From Arthrobacter alpinus (GTDB lineage Bacteria; Actinomycetota; Actinomycetes; Actinomycetales; Micrococcaceae): a DNA stretch of 64,000 bases. Location of the stretch: contig NZ_FNTV01000001.1 in the NCBI RefSeq assembly GCF_900105965.1, forward strand, positions 124,001-188,000, read 5' to 3'. Below, piece after piece: positions 9,145-17,808 of this stretch; position 1 is the stretch's first letter; each line of letters opens with the position of its first letter. The notes under the pieces were generated by a model, which worked only from the letters and a program-made list of their open reading frames with translations, had not been told where the DNA came from and did not search any database. The position numbers and the translations under genes are program-made.

Positions 9145-9914
9145 CCGACAGGGCGCACGTAGCGCAGGAACAGCATGGACTCGGCTTTGAGGATTCTCGT
9201 CAGTTCCATGGTGCTGGTGGCAGCTGAGGTTTCGGGGCCGTGGGCGATTCTGCCAGCCCGGCCGCTGACGAGGAGCGGTGAGACAGTGAGATTTAGTTCG
9301 TCGACTTTTCCGGCGGCCGCAAAGGTGCCCAGCAAAGTGGGGCCGCCCTCGGAATGGATGCGCTGATAGTTCCGTGCGGCCAGGACTGAAATGACCAGCT
9401 CCGGGTCCAGCACGTCAGTGCCGACCGTGATGATTTCGGCGACCTCGGCGAGCGCCGCAACGTGATCCGGTTCGGAAGCGGTGAGTGCCGACTCCAGGGT
9501 CAGGATCAGTGGCCGGACGGGGGCCTGGGTAAACACCTCGAGCGCCGGGTCAAGATTGAGCGAGCCCGAGACGATAGCTACGGGTGGATGTGCGGCCAAC
9601 CAGTTCTCAAGGCGCCATTGCTGTGCCGCCGCACTCAGGAGTTCTCCGCCGTAGCCTTCGGCCCTGATCGTTGCAGCGCCCACAAGGATGACGTCGGCGC
9701 TTTGGCGAAGCAGGGAGAACACGCGCAGGTCCCACGCGTTGCCCAACTTTCCCGATAGTCCGTCCAAGGTGGCCGCACCGTCAAGGCTGGAGATGAAGTC
9801 AAAGCTCACCCAGGGACGCCCGGCCATGCGGTGTTCAGAGGGGGGTGCCAGTAGTTCCTGGTCCAGGTCGGCACCGGACAACAGGGCGGGGCGGGGGAAA
9901 AGTCTCTCGATCAT
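9141..9914 (-). CDS. RibD C-terminal-domain reductase, Rv2671-like (possible alternative dihydrofolate reductase)
   Basis: A 257-residue single-domain protein of the RibD_C/DHFR fold. It begins after a short N-terminal segment with FDFISSLDGAATLDG (about residues 39-53), then LLRQSADVILVGAATIRAEGYGG, which binds NADPH, and IHSEGGPTLLGTFAAAGKVDELNLTVSP near the C terminus, quoted here in two family-standard blocks. There is no deaminase domain, so it is not a bifunctional RibD. The pattern matches, from memory, M. tuberculosis Rv2671, reported as a functional dihydrofolate reductase analogue. It is the last gene of the leftward folE cluster, 10 bases after the FolP2-like gene, which favours a pterin or folate substrate over riboflavin. 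Confidence 0.85.
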   Translation of the reverse strand: MIERLFPRPALLSGADLDQELLAPPSEHRMAGRPWVSFDFISSLDGAATLDGLSGKLGNAWDLRVFSLLRQSADVILVGAATIRAEGYGGELLSAAAQQWRLENWLAAHPPVAIVSGSLNLDPALEVFTQAPVRPLILTLESALTASEPDHVAALAEVAEIITVGTDVLDPELVISVLAARNYQRIHSEGGPTLLGTFAAAGKVDELNLTVSPLLVSGRAGRIAHGPETSAATSTMELTRILKAESMLFLRYVRPVG

Positions 9915-9924
9915 GGTGTGGTCC

Positions 9925-10890
9925 TTAACCGTTGCTGCGGTTCGGGTGGGCGGGCTCGTTAAGATCTCCCATGTTGTGTTTGAGATAGGCCGGTTCCCGC
10001 CAGCCCAGGGTTGTCTCGGTCATGCGAATGGCAGAGTTGGCCGAGGCGATATTGTGCATGCGCAGGATCCGGGCACCGCCCAGAATGCAGATCACCCCGG
10101 TGGCCAGCGAACCTTCAAGCCGCTCATGCTTGGCTTGGTTGAGGGATTCGCCAATGAAGTCCTTGTTGGACACAGCCGCCAGGGCGGGGAAGCCCAGGCC
10201 GGCAATCTCGTTGAAGCGACGGGTGATCTCCAAGGTGTGCAGGGTGTTCTTGTTGAGGTCATGGCCAGGATCGATGATGATCTTCTCGGCTGGCACACCC
10301 AGGGAGATGGCGAGGTTCACCTTCTCGGCCAGGAACGCGGCAACCTCGGTGACAACGTCGTCGTAGTGCGGCCGTGGGTAGACCGTTCGGGGCTTGGCCA
10401 GCGAGTGGGTGATGACCAGATGCGCGCCATGCTCCGCCACCACGGAGGCGATCTCCGGATTTGCCAATCCTGTGGTGTCGTTGATTACGTGGGCGCCTGC
10501 TGCGATGCTGCGGGCCGCAACCTCTGGGAGGAACGTGTCCACCGAGATGATCACATCGCTGGCGGCCGCCACGGCAGCGATGACCGGCACCACCCGGTCA
10601 CTTTCCTCGTCAGCGCTCAGCGCGGGCCCGGGCGCAAACGGCACCCCGCCAATATCAACCCAATCGGCACCGTCCTTCACGGCCGCAAGCGAAGCCGAGA
10701 CCGCAGCATCAAGGGCAAAGGTGGCTCCGCCGTCATAGAAGGAATCCGGTGTGCGGTTAATAATGGCCATGAGCGCCACCTGACGGCTGAAGTCGATGGT
10801 GCGTGGCCCAAACTGGTGGACCGGGTGAATCAGTGGCGGCGCATAGAACGGGGAAGTAACTGCGGGGGAAGTCCTCATACCCACCATCAA
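9925..10890 (-). CDS. Dihydropteroate synthase paralogue, FolP2-like
   Basis: A 321-residue TIM-barrel protein of the DHPS family. The pterin loop reads AIINRTPDSFYDG (residues 42-54; canonical enzymes have NVTPDSF), DIGG (79-82) is present but followed by VPFAPG where ESTRPG is usual, ISVDT (115-119) and INDTTG (136-141) are kept, SRK is replaced by SNK (241-243), and the final MRxHD reads LRMHN (276-280). These changes match, as I recall, mycobacterial FolP2, which was reported not to have DHPS activity. It may therefore bind a pterin without the standard condensation. Its ATG overlaps the upstream oxidoreductase stop by 4 bases; the reductase follows after 10 bases. Confidence 0.85.
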   Translation of the reverse strand: MMVGMRTSPAVTSPFYAPPLIHPVHQFGPRTIDFSRQVALMAIINRTPDSFYDGGATFALDAAVSASLAAVKDGADWVDIGGVPFAPGPALSADEESDRVVPVIAAVAAASDVIISVDTFLPEVAARSIAAGAHVINDTTGLANPEIASVVAEHGAHLVITHSLAKPRTVYPRPHYDDVVTEVAAFLAEKVNLAISLGVPAEKIIIDPGHDLNKNTLHTLEITRRFNEIAGLGFPALAAVSNKDFIGESLNQAKHERLEGSLATGVICILGGARILRMHNIASANSAIRMTETTLGWREPAYLKHNMGDLNEPAHPNRSNG

Positions 10891-12143
10891 ATAGCCTCGA
10901 GAGGGGTTTGCGGGTCAGCCAGCTTATGCGTGTCGATGATTCGCTGGGAGGAGATCAGCTCCTTGATGGCGTCCTGGACATCCCAGATATTTACATTCAT
11001 GCCCGCTACCAGACGGCCATCCAGCAGCCAGAATGCGATGAATTCACGCTTTTCGAGGCTGCCACGAATAACCAGCTGGGCATCCTTGGTCAAGGCGCCG
11101 AAACCGGAATATTCCATGCCCAGATCAAACTGGTCGGTGTAAAAATACGGGATGTCATCGAGGACGGCATCCTGACCCAGCATTGACCGCGCAGCAACCT
11201 TACCGCCGGCAATCGCGTTGGCCCAGTGCTCCGAACGCGCCAAGGCGCCGGTGATCGGATGCATCGCATTGGCCACGTCGCCAGCGGCAAACACATCCGG
11301 CTCGGACGTTTGCAGCCCCGCCGTGACCTCGATGCCATTGTTGATCGTAAGCCCAGCCCCTTGAGCCAGGGCGATATTGGGCACCACGCCCACGGCCACA
11401 ATGACAATATCGGCCGGCAGGCTCACACCTGTGGTCGTGAGTACGTGCGTCACAGCGCCGTTGCCGCCCTGGATTTCCGCGGCGCTCGCCGGGAGGAGAA
11501 ACGTCACGCCCGCCTCCTTGTGCCGGTCCATGAAAACTGTGCCCAGCGTGGTTCCAATCGCGGCGGACAAGGGCACATCTTCCAGACCCAGCAAGGTCAC
11601 GTGGTTACCCAATTCGGTGGCCGTGGCAGCGATTTCCATGCCAATCCAGCCCGAGCCAATCATGACAACGTGGTGGCCACCACCGGCAAGCTTCAATTTC
11701 AACGCCACGCTGTCGGCCTTGGTGCGGAAAGTGCAGACACCGTCAAGGTCGACGCCGGACAGCGGAATTCGGCGCGGCGCAGCACCTGTGGCGATGAGTG
11801 CCTTGGCATACGGGAGGGTGGTCCCGTTGTCGAGGGTGACGGTGTGCCCCGTCGGATCCAGGGCTGTTGCGGCCACGCCCGTCAAGAGCGTGACGTTATT
11901 CTCGTCGTACCAGTGGGCAAGGAGGGGCAGAAGAGCCTCGTCATCCTCCTTGCCTGCCAGAAATCCCTTGGACAGCGGCGGGCGCTGGTATGGAACCTCA
12001 GCTTCCGCCGCGACGATCGTGACGGCTCCGCCATACCCTTGCTTTCGCAGGGCTTCGGCCGCGGTGGCGGCAGTGAGCCCGCCACCAATAATGACCATGC
12101 CAGCGGCTGGGGAAGTGGCGGGAGTGTTGAGTGAGGCATTCAT
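10887..12143 (-). CDS. FAD-dependent oxidoreductase, ferredoxin-reductase type
   Basis: A 418-residue flavoprotein of the BphA4/rhodocoxin-reductase family. The N-terminal FAD-binding GGG motif is at residues 20-22 (VIIGGGLTAATAAEALR), followed by RPPLSKGFLAG, which is diagnostic of this family. A second dinucleotide fold for NAD(P)H lies at about 150-185 (MIGSGWIGMEIAATATELG), then FAAGDVANAMHP (FAD ribityl contact) and the C-terminal SEHWANAI and PYFYTDQFD segments. It would pass electrons from NAD(P)H to a ferredoxin or another acceptor; no ferredoxin gene lies in the cluster. It sits between folE (98 bases upstream) and the FolP2-like gene (4-base overlap), suggesting a redox role in the same pathway. 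Confidence 0.92.
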   Translation of the reverse strand: MNASLNTPATSPAAGMVIIGGGLTAATAAEALRKQGYGGAVTIVAAEAEVPYQRPPLSKGFLAGKEDDEALLPLLAHWYDENNVTLLTGVAATALDPTGHTVTLDNGTTLPYAKALIATGAAPRRIPLSGVDLDGVCTFRTKADSVALKLKLAGGGHHVVMIGSGWIGMEIAATATELGNHVTLLGLEDVPLSAAIGTTLGTVFMDRHKEAGVTFLLPASAAEIQGGNGAVTHVLTTTGVSLPADIVIVAVGVVPNIALAQGAGLTINNGIEVTAGLQTSEPDVFAAGDVANAMHPITGALARSEHWANAIAGGKVAARSMLGQDAVLDDIPYFYTDQFDLGMEYSGFGALTKDAQLVIRGSLEKREFIAFWLLDGRLVAGMNVNIWDVQDAIKELISSQRIIDTHKLADPQTPLEAI

Positions 12144-12241
12144 GATCGAAACTCTTTCCGGTGGAAAATTGTGTCTCTGTTTATGAACTTGTGGCTGGAC
12201 TGGCCGGCCGTCTCCGCAGGCTGTGCCCTGGCGCAGACGTG

Positions 12242-12844
12242 TCAGTGCGGGAACTGCTCACGCAAGGGGCCGGCGTCAGACAGCAGACCGGTAAAGACCG
12301 AGGTGCGGGTCAATGTCCCGGCCGTCTGAACGCCTCGCAGCGACATGCACATGTGCTCGGCCTCCATGACGACACCAACGCCGCGTGGGGACAGGGTGTC
12401 CTCGAGCCAGTTCGCGAGTTGCTGCGTAAGCCGTTCCTGAACCTGCAGATCGCGGGCGAACAATTCCACGCCGCGGGCCAGCTTGGACAGGCCAAAGAGT
12501 CGCTCGCCGGGCAAATAGCCCACATGGGCCACGCCACGGAACGGCAGCAGGTGGTGCTGGCAGAGGGAATTGAAAGGGATGTCCTTGACCAACACCAGGC
12601 CCTGATAACCGTCGTCGTTGGGGAAAGTGGTCCACGACGTCTCACGCGGGGTGAGCATCTGGGCATAGGCGGCTGCCACGCGTCGGGGAGTGTCACGCAA
12701 ATGCGGATCGTTGTCATCGCGGCCCAGCGCTCGAAGCAGCTCAGCGACGGCTGCCTGCGCGCGGGGGAGATCAATCGGGGAATCCCCGGTTAGCGGATCC
12801 TCGAAGTCGAGCAGCTCCGGCGGTGGTGCACTGGAGATAGACAT
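12242..12844 (-). CDS. folE: GTP cyclohydrolase I
   Basis: A 200-residue FolE, close to the usual bacterial length. Zinc ligands Cys95 and His98 (SLCQHH) and Cys166 (AEHMCMSLRG) correspond to E. coli Cys110, His113 and Cys181, and LTRTSVFTG is the conserved C-terminal block. It opens GTP to 7,8-dihydroneopterin triphosphate, the first step of folate and other pterins. It leads a leftward cluster with a flavoprotein, a FolP2-like protein and an Rv2671-like reductase, but without folB or folK, so this is probably not the housekeeping folate operon. AAAGGTG lies upstream of the ATG, and the promoter is straddled by a perfect inverted repeat, so it is probably repressed by the divergent regulator. 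Confidence 0.96.
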   Translation of the reverse strand: MSISSAPPPELLDFEDPLTGDSPIDLPRAQAAVAELLRALGRDDNDPHLRDTPRRVAAAYAQMLTPRETSWTTFPNDDGYQGLVLVKDIPFNSLCQHHLLPFRGVAHVGYLPGERLFGLSKLARGVELFARDLQVQERLTQQLANWLEDTLSPRGVGVVMEAEHMCMSLRGVQTAGTLTRTSVFTGLLSDAGPLREQFPH

Positions 12845-12854
12845 GGTCGCACCT

Positions 12855-12883
12855 TTCTAAAGCTTGTATTATTGACTTTAGAA
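12855..12883. promoter_or_regulatory. Perfect inverted repeat, candidate operator of the folE cluster
   Basis: TTCTAAAG (12855-12862) and CTTTAGAA (12876-12883) are perfect reverse complements separated by 13 bases, so their centres lie 21 bp, two helical turns, apart. The arms flank the predicted folE -10 box. The likely binder is the regulator encoded divergently at 13035. Confidence 0.7.
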
Positions 12884-12895
12884 GCGCAGACTCAA
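12866..12895 (-). promoter_or_regulatory. Predicted folE promoter
   Basis: On the minus strand TTGAGT (12895-12890) and TAATAC (12871-12866) are separated by 18 bases and resemble sigma-70 -35 and -10 boxes. The -10 box falls between the two arms of the inverted repeat, so a bound repressor would exclude RNA polymerase. Confidence 0.55.
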
Positions 12896-13034
12896 AGCGT
12901 CAAGCACGGACGAAACAATTCTCCGCATGAAGCGCCGATGCAGAGAGGACTAGGTCAACAGCCATGAAACAGCCATCCCCCAGCCGCCGAACGGGCCTGG
13001 CGCAAGGCTCGACGACGGCCAGTGCCTGAGTGCC

Positions 13035-13667
13035 GTGGCGTCCCTGGGTGATCCGGTGCGTAAGCGATTGTTTGAGTTGGTGCGTCTCTCGGACCATGCA
13101 CTGAGCCGAGATGACTGCGCCCAAGAGCTTGACCTGCCCAAGAGCACGGTCCGAGTCCACCTTGACCGCTTGGTGCACGAACAGCTTTTGCTGGTGGAGT
13201 TTCGCAAGGTCGGGGAGCGAACAGGCCCCGGCTCCGGCCGTCCCACCAAGTTGTATACCGCCGCGCGCCATGAGGTCGGTGCCTCCGTGCCGCCGAGACA
13301 CTACGACCTGGTCGCGCAATTGCTTGCGGCTGCCGTTCACCGCTCAATTGACGGACCGGTGGGCATTGAGCAAGCCTTGGCGGAGGTGGCCCGTGATGAA
13401 GGCAGGCGTCTGGGGGAGCAGTCCGGGAGCATTCACGAGCTCCTAGTCAGTACCGGCTACGATCCCCAACCTGATGGTGAGGGCGGCACCGTCATGGCCA
13501 ACTGCCCCTTCCACAGGCTCTCGCTGGAGCATGCGGGTGTGGTGTGTTCACTCAACGGGGCGCTGCTTCGTGGCGCCCTTGACGGATGTGGCGATTCACG
13601 CCATGACCTCGCACCGGATCCCGAAGTTTCCCACTGCTGTGCCCGGCTGATTCAAAAGGAACTTTAA
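13035..13667 (+). CDS. Winged-helix regulator with SufR-like C-terminal cysteines
   Basis: A 210-residue protein. Residues 1-75 form a winged helix of the ArsR/COG2345 type (LSRDDCAQELDLPKSTVRVH is the recognition region). The C-terminal third carries Cys157 (NCPFHRL), Cys171, Cys185 and Cys201-Cys202, spaced 13, 13 and 15 residues apart, close to the C-x12-C-x13-C-x14-C iron-sulfur ligands known for SufR. It is therefore probably an Fe-S-sensing repressor. Start is uncertain: GTG 13035 is the only standard start codon in frame, but the frame is open back to about 12950 and would code for a plausible N-terminal extension. It is divergent from the folE cluster, whose promoter carries an inverted repeat. 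Confidence 0.82.
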   Translation: MASLGDPVRKRLFELVRLSDHALSRDDCAQELDLPKSTVRVHLDRLVHEQLLLVEFRKVGERTGPGSGRPTKLYTAARHEVGASVPPRHYDLVAQLLAAAVHRSIDGPVGIEQALAEVARDEGRRLGEQSGSIHELLVSTGYDPQPDGEGGTVMANCPFHRLSLEHAGVVCSLNGALLRGALDGCGDSRHDLAPDPEVSHCCARLIQKEL

Positions 13668-13671
13668 GCAG

Positions 13672-13705
13672 TTCCGGCGGCCACCGTGAGAGGTGACCGC
13701 CGGAA
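13672..13705. terminator. Hairpin between convergent regulator and subtilase genes
   Basis: TTCCGGCGG-x-CAC and GTG-x-CCGCCGGAA form a 12-bp stem with one mismatch around an 8-base loop. There is no T-run, but the position between two convergent stop codons fits a bidirectional terminator. Confidence 0.65.
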
Positions 13706-13723
13706 ATAGTGGGAACTGAAGAC

Positions 13724-15223
13724 TTAGAGGACTGCCTGCAAGGCGTCCACAATGCCCTCACCGTAGTAGCTGTTGTTACGCACGGAACCGGTGCATTCGG
13801 AGCCGGTGGGTGTCGCCGAAGGCATGCACACGTGATCCTCGGATTGCTTGCGCAGCTCGGAGATCAACTGATTGGGCTTCCACCCTGGGTGTGCGGACTT
13901 CATCAGGGCCAGCACGCCGGCAACCTGTGGTGAAGCCATTGAGGTGCCGCTGAGCAGACCGTAGGTGTTGTTCGGCAGCGTGGACAGGATGCGGGATCCG
14001 GGCGCCGCTACGTCAATCACGTTCAGGCCGCGGTTGGAGAAGGAGGAGAGCTTTCCGGCTTGATCCGTGGAAGCCACGGTCACCACGCCTTCCATCTCGG
14101 TGGGAATGTCCTTGCAACCATTGTTGATCTGGCGCTCAATACCGGCCACGTCGTTCGGGCTGACGTTATCGGTGGTCTTGTTAGCCAGGTCGTAAGAGGC
14201 ATTTCCGGCAGCGGCCGCGTGAACAACGCCCTGCTTTGTTGACCACTTCACGGCACGCTCAACGGCGTCGAGGACTGCCTTCTGATCGGGCTGATCGCCG
14301 CACCAGAACTGCATGGGGTCAATGTAGTAGCTGTTGTTGGTGACATCCATGCCCTTCATGCCCGCCCACATGAAGCCGCAGATGGCGTATTCCGGATAGA
14401 TCGAACCGGCGTCGTTGACCACCTTCACCGAAGCCATCCGCGCGTTGGGTGCCACGCCGACAATGCCAACACCGTTGCGGGCCGCGCCGATGATCCCGGC
14501 GACATGGGTTCCATGGGATGACGTGGTGGGGAACCAGCCTGTGGGCGAGGTGTCCGGCCGTCCGGCATCGGTGCAGTTGACCGAGTTGGCAACGTCAATA
14601 TTGGCCGCAAGGTCCGGGTGGTTCGGATCGATGCCGCTGTCCAAAACGCCAACCAGGACATCGGGTGAACCGTCTGTGATTTGGTGCGCCTGGTCTGACT
14701 TGATCTGAACCTGGCTCCACTGCTCGCCTTCGCGCGGATCTGCTGCAGCGCCGTCGAACGTGGCGTCTCCGTAGAGCAGATCGGTGTTGGCAAGTTGCTT
14801 GCTGCGCAGGGCCGGGGCCTTCTGCCACGGGGTGGCAATGCCGTCGGGGGTACCCTCGGCCACGGTGATGGTGCGGGTTGCGCCCACCGACTCCACGGCT
14901 GATTTTCCGAACTTCAGGACGTCCTTGCGGAAGTTGGCTCGATCCGATTGAACAATGACCACACCGATCTCGGGCCATTGCTGGACCGCGACGCCGCCGG
15001 CTGCCTCAACGGCCTTCACCGCGTCCTTGGTCTTGTTGGCGTTGGCGGCCTTTGCGTTGACCACGTAGCTCATAAGTTGGCCGTCTGCTGCGGGAAATTC
15101 AACGGGTGTGGACTGGTTGGCCGGCGGCGCGGCCATGGCGCTGCCGCCGATCAATGTGGTTGCAGCCAGGGCCACTGCGCACAGGGCAGCAGCCGTGGTG
15201 CGGCGGAAAAATGCTTTGTGCAT
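13724..15223 (-). CDS. Secreted subtilisin-family (S8) serine protease
   Basis: A 499-residue subtilase. Residues 1-31 are a Sec signal peptide (FRRTT start, hydrophobic core, AMAA cleavage region), followed by a propeptide of roughly 120 residues. The catalytic triad is visible: Asp195 in VGVLDSGIDPNHPDL, His237 in SHGTHVAG and Ser428 in SGTSMASP; Asn341 (AAGN) is the oxyanion-hole residue. Four to six cysteines in the mature domain (around 217, 282, 308, 370 and near the C terminus) suggest disulfides and extracellular action. A general scavenging role is likely; no inhibitor or dedicated exporter lies beside it. It is divergent from the cysteine desulfurase gene. Confidence 0.95.
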   Translation of the reverse strand: MHKAFFRRTTAAALCAVALAATTLIGGSAMAAPPANQSTPVEFPAADGQLMSYVVNAKAANANKTKDAVKAVEAAGGVAVQQWPEIGVVIVQSDRANFRKDVLKFGKSAVESVGATRTITVAEGTPDGIATPWQKAPALRSKQLANTDLLYGDATFDGAAADPREGEQWSQVQIKSDQAHQITDGSPDVLVGVLDSGIDPNHPDLAANIDVANSVNCTDAGRPDTSPTGWFPTTSSHGTHVAGIIGAARNGVGIVGVAPNARMASVKVVNDAGSIYPEYAICGFMWAGMKGMDVTNNSYYIDPMQFWCGDQPDQKAVLDAVERAVKWSTKQGVVHAAAAGNASYDLANKTTDNVSPNDVAGIERQINNGCKDIPTEMEGVVTVASTDQAGKLSSFSNRGLNVIDVAAPGSRILSTLPNNTYGLLSGTSMASPQVAGVLALMKSAHPGWKPNQLISELRKQSEDHVCMPSATPTGSECTGSVRNNSYYGEGIVDALQAVL

Positions 15224-15318
15224 GGGTTAATCCCCCCGGGATCATTGTGTGATGTGGGACACCCCGATCCTGCCATTGAGGGCAGATGTTGACAAGCTCG
15301 ATGCCGTAGAATTGAGCT

Positions 15319-16539
15319 GTGCCCGTGTATCTAGATCACGCGGCGACCACGCCTATTTCGGCCCCGGCCCTCGCCGCACTCACCTCCGTTATTGCCCATA
15401 GCGGCAATCCGTCGTCCCTGCATGGTGCCGGCCGCCGTGCCCGTGCCACGGTGGAAGCTTCGCGCGAGACGTTGGCGCAGGCCGCTGGCGCCCACCCCAC
15501 CGAGGTCATATTCACCTCCGGCGGAACCGAGGCGGACAACCTTGCCGTCAAGGGCCTTTTTTGGTCCCGCAATGCCGCCGATCCTGCACGTACCCGTATC
15601 TTGGTCTCCAGTGTGGAGCATGCGGCGGTGCAGGACACCGTCGAATGGCTGGATAAGCACGAGGGCGCCGAGGCGATCTGGCTGCCCGTCGACGCCGCCG
15701 GAATCCTTGACCTGGCCGCACTGGAAAATGAATTGGCCGACGGCGGAGCCGACTCGGTCGCACTTCTCACCTGCATGTGGGCCAACAACGAAGTCGGAAC
15801 TGTCCAGCCCATCGCCGAGATCGTGACCCTTGCGAGCCGTTATGGCATCCCCGTCCACTCCGACGCCGTCCAGGCCTTCGGCTCCATCCCAGTGAACTTC
15901 AAGGAATCCGGTCTGGCTGCGATGTCCATCAGCGGGCACAAGATCGGCGGACCTGTTGGCGTTGGGGCGCTGCTACTGGGCCGCGCCGTGAAGCTAACGC
16001 CGGTGCAGCACGGAGGCGGGCAGGAACGCTCTGTTCGCTCCGGCACCTTGGACACCGCCGGCATTGCAGCCTTCGCAGCAGCCGCCCAAGACGTCACCAG
16101 CAACCTTGCCTCGGAGCATGCCAGAATTTCCGGGCTCCGTGACGCCATCATCGCCGCAGTTCGCGAATTGGTTCCCGAAGCCGTCCTCCGCGGCGTCGAC
16201 CCGGCCGGCAACCCGGACGGTCGTCTTCCTGGCAACGCCCATTTCACCTTCCCCGGCTGCGAGGGAGATTCCCTCCTGTTCTTGCTGGACATGGCTGGCA
16301 TTGAATCCTCCACAGGTTCCGCTTGCACCGCCGGAGTGCCCCGCCCTTCCCACGTCCTCTTGGCCATGGGACTGGACGAAGACACGGCACGTGGCGCACA
16401 ACGCTTTAGTTTGGGGCATACATCCAGCGAGAAAGACGTTGAAGCCTTTGTGGCCGCGTTGCCGCAAGCACACGCGCGCGCAAAAGCAGCTGGCATGGCC
16501 GGGCATCAATCGTCCATCCAAACCGCGAGCACACAGTAG
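15319..16539 (+). CDS. iscS: Cysteine desulfurase, IscS/NifS family
   Basis: A 406-residue PLP enzyme. It opens with YLDHAATTP, the family hallmark; His101 (SVEHAAV) stacks on PLP, Lys208 in SISGHKIGG forms the Schiff base and Cys336 in [10 protein letters not shown] carries the persulfide. The active-site loop is the short group-I (IscS) type. The start is GTG at 15319. It is followed after 125 bases by mnmA, as in Mycobacterium, so its main job here is probably sulfur supply to tRNA 2-thiolation; no iscU or fdx lies nearby and Fe-S assembly is probably done by a suf operon elsewhere. Confidence 0.94.
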   Translation: MPVYLDHAATTPISAPALAALTSVIAHSGNPSSLHGAGRRARATVEASRETLAQAAGAHPTEVIFTSGGTEADNLAVKGLFWSRNAADPARTRILVSSVEHAAVQDTVEWLDKHEGAEAIWLPVDAAGILDLAALENELADGGADSVALLTCMWANNEVGTVQPIAEIVTLASRYGIPVHSDAVQAFGSIPVNFKESGLAAMSISGHKIGGPVGVGALLLGRAVKLTPVQHGGGQERSVRSGTLDTAGIAAFAAAAQDVTSNLASEHARISGLRDAIIAAVRELVPEAVLRGVDPAGNPDGRLPGNAHFTFPGCEGDSLLFLLDMAGIESSTGSACTAGVPRPSHVLLAMGLDEDTARGAQRFSLGHTSSEKDVEAFVAALPQAHARAKAAGMAGHQSSIQTASTQ

Positions 16540-16547
16540 TTTCGGTC

Positions 16548-16584
16548 CGGGGGTGCCAGAGCCTCCGCCTGACAGGGACCCCCG
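16548..16584 (+). promoter_or_regulatory. Weak hairpin between iscS and mnmA
   Basis: CGGGGGT (16548-16554) and ACCCCCG (16578-16584) can pair across a 23-base loop. A T-run (TTTTTTT) occurs some 50 bases later, just before the mnmA Shine-Dalgarno. It could tune read-through from iscS to mnmA, but the distance argues against a simple terminator. Confidence 0.3.
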
Positions 16585-16664
16585 CTTCGCGGACGCCCGA
16601 AGCCGCTGCCGTTGCGGTTGGCAACGCACGACTTGATTTTTTTGTTTCAACTGAAAGGTACGTA

Positions 16665-17804
16665 ATGCGAGTATTGGCCGCAATGAGTGGTGGAGTTGAC
16701 TCTGCCGTCGCCGCAGCCCGCGCGGTGGATGCCGGGCACGACGTCGTCGGCGTTCACCTGGCGCTCTCCCGCATGCCCGGAACCCTGCGCACCGGCAGCC
16801 GTGGCTGTTGCACCGTGGAGGATTCCAATGACGCGTGGCGAGCCTGCGATCTGCTTGGCATTCCGTACTACGTGTGGGACTTCTCCGAACGGTTCAAGGA
16901 GGATGTGGTCCAGGACTTCATCGACGAATACGCCGCGGGACGCACACCCAATCCGTGCATGCGCTGCAATGAGCGGATCAAGTTTGCGGCCCTGCTGGAG
17001 AAGGCCATCGCCCTGGGCTTCGACGCCGTCTGCACGGGCCACTATGCCAAGGTCATCACCGACACCGACGGCAACCCGGAGCTGCACCGCGCCGCTGACT
17101 GGGCCAAGGACCAGAGCTACGTGTTGGGTGTGTTGACCCATGAGCAGCTCAAGCACTCCATGTTCCCGCTGGCCGACACGCCGTCCAAGGCTGAGGTTCG
17201 CGCCGAGGCGGAAGCCCGCGGCCTGTCGGTGGCCAAGAAGCCCGACAGCCACGACATCTGCTTCATTCCCGACGGTGACACGGCGGGTTGGTTGGCCGAG
17301 AAGATTGAGATGACCGACGGCGAGATCGTCGACGAAAGCGGCGCACGCGTTGGCGGGCATACGGGCTCCAACCAGTTCACGGTGGGCCAGCGCCGCGGCC
17401 TGAAGCTCGGCACCCCGGCAGCCGACGGCAAGCCACGCTTTGTGTTGGAGATTCGCCCCAAGGAAAACAAGGTCATCGTCGGCCCGCACGCACTGTTGGC
17501 CATCGACGAGATCAAGGGCATCAAGGTCTCTTGGGCCGGGTTGCCCATCGCCGAGGTCGCCACCGGTGCCGAGTTCGACTGCTACGCCCAGGTCCGTGCG
17601 CACGGCGACCCCGTCCCGGCACGCGCATATGTCACGGAGGCAACGGACGACGGTGTTTCCCGCCAGCTCCTCAATGTCACCTTGGTGGAGCCGCTGCGCG
17701 GCGTGGCGCCCGGACAGACCATCGTCTTGTACCAGGGATCCCGCGTACTCGGGCAGGCAACGATCGACACGGCACGTTCCCTGGCACGCCCCGAACTCCC
17801 GTAA
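16665..17804 (+). CDS. mnmA: tRNA-specific 2-thiouridylase
   Basis: A 379-residue MnmA. The PP-loop SGGVDSAV is at residues 8-15. Catalytic cysteines are Cys101 in NPCMRCN and Cys199 in HDICFIPDG, matching E. coli Cys102 and Cys199; the motif GHYAKV and the C-terminal beta-barrel ([15 protein letters not shown]-like end) complete the fold. It activates U34 of tRNA-Glu, -Gln and -Lys with ATP and inserts sulfur delivered from the desulfurase encoded just upstream. AAAGGT lies 5-6 bases before the ATG. A 15-bp terminator follows the stop codon immediately. Confidence 0.97.
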   Translation: MRVLAAMSGGVDSAVAAARAVDAGHDVVGVHLALSRMPGTLRTGSRGCCTVEDSNDAWRACDLLGIPYYVWDFSERFKEDVVQDFIDEYAAGRTPNPCMRCNERIKFAALLEKAIALGFDAVCTGHYAKVITDTDGNPELHRAADWAKDQSYVLGVLTHEQLKHSMFPLADTPSKAEVRAEAEARGLSVAKKPDSHDICFIPDGDTAGWLAEKIEMTDGEIVDESGARVGGHTGSNQFTVGQRRGLKLGTPAADGKPRFVLEIRPKENKVIVGPHALLAIDEIKGIKVSWAGLPIAEVATGAEFDCYAQVRAHGDPVPARAYVTEATDDGVSRQLLNVTLVEPLRGVAPGQTIVLYQGSRVLGQATIDTARSLARPELP

Positions 17805-17808
17805 CTAG

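Noticed and set aside
9688-11142. A 484-codon rightward frame across the FolP2-like and oxidoreductase genes
   Set aside because: It crosses three well-supported leftward genes and shows no family pattern.
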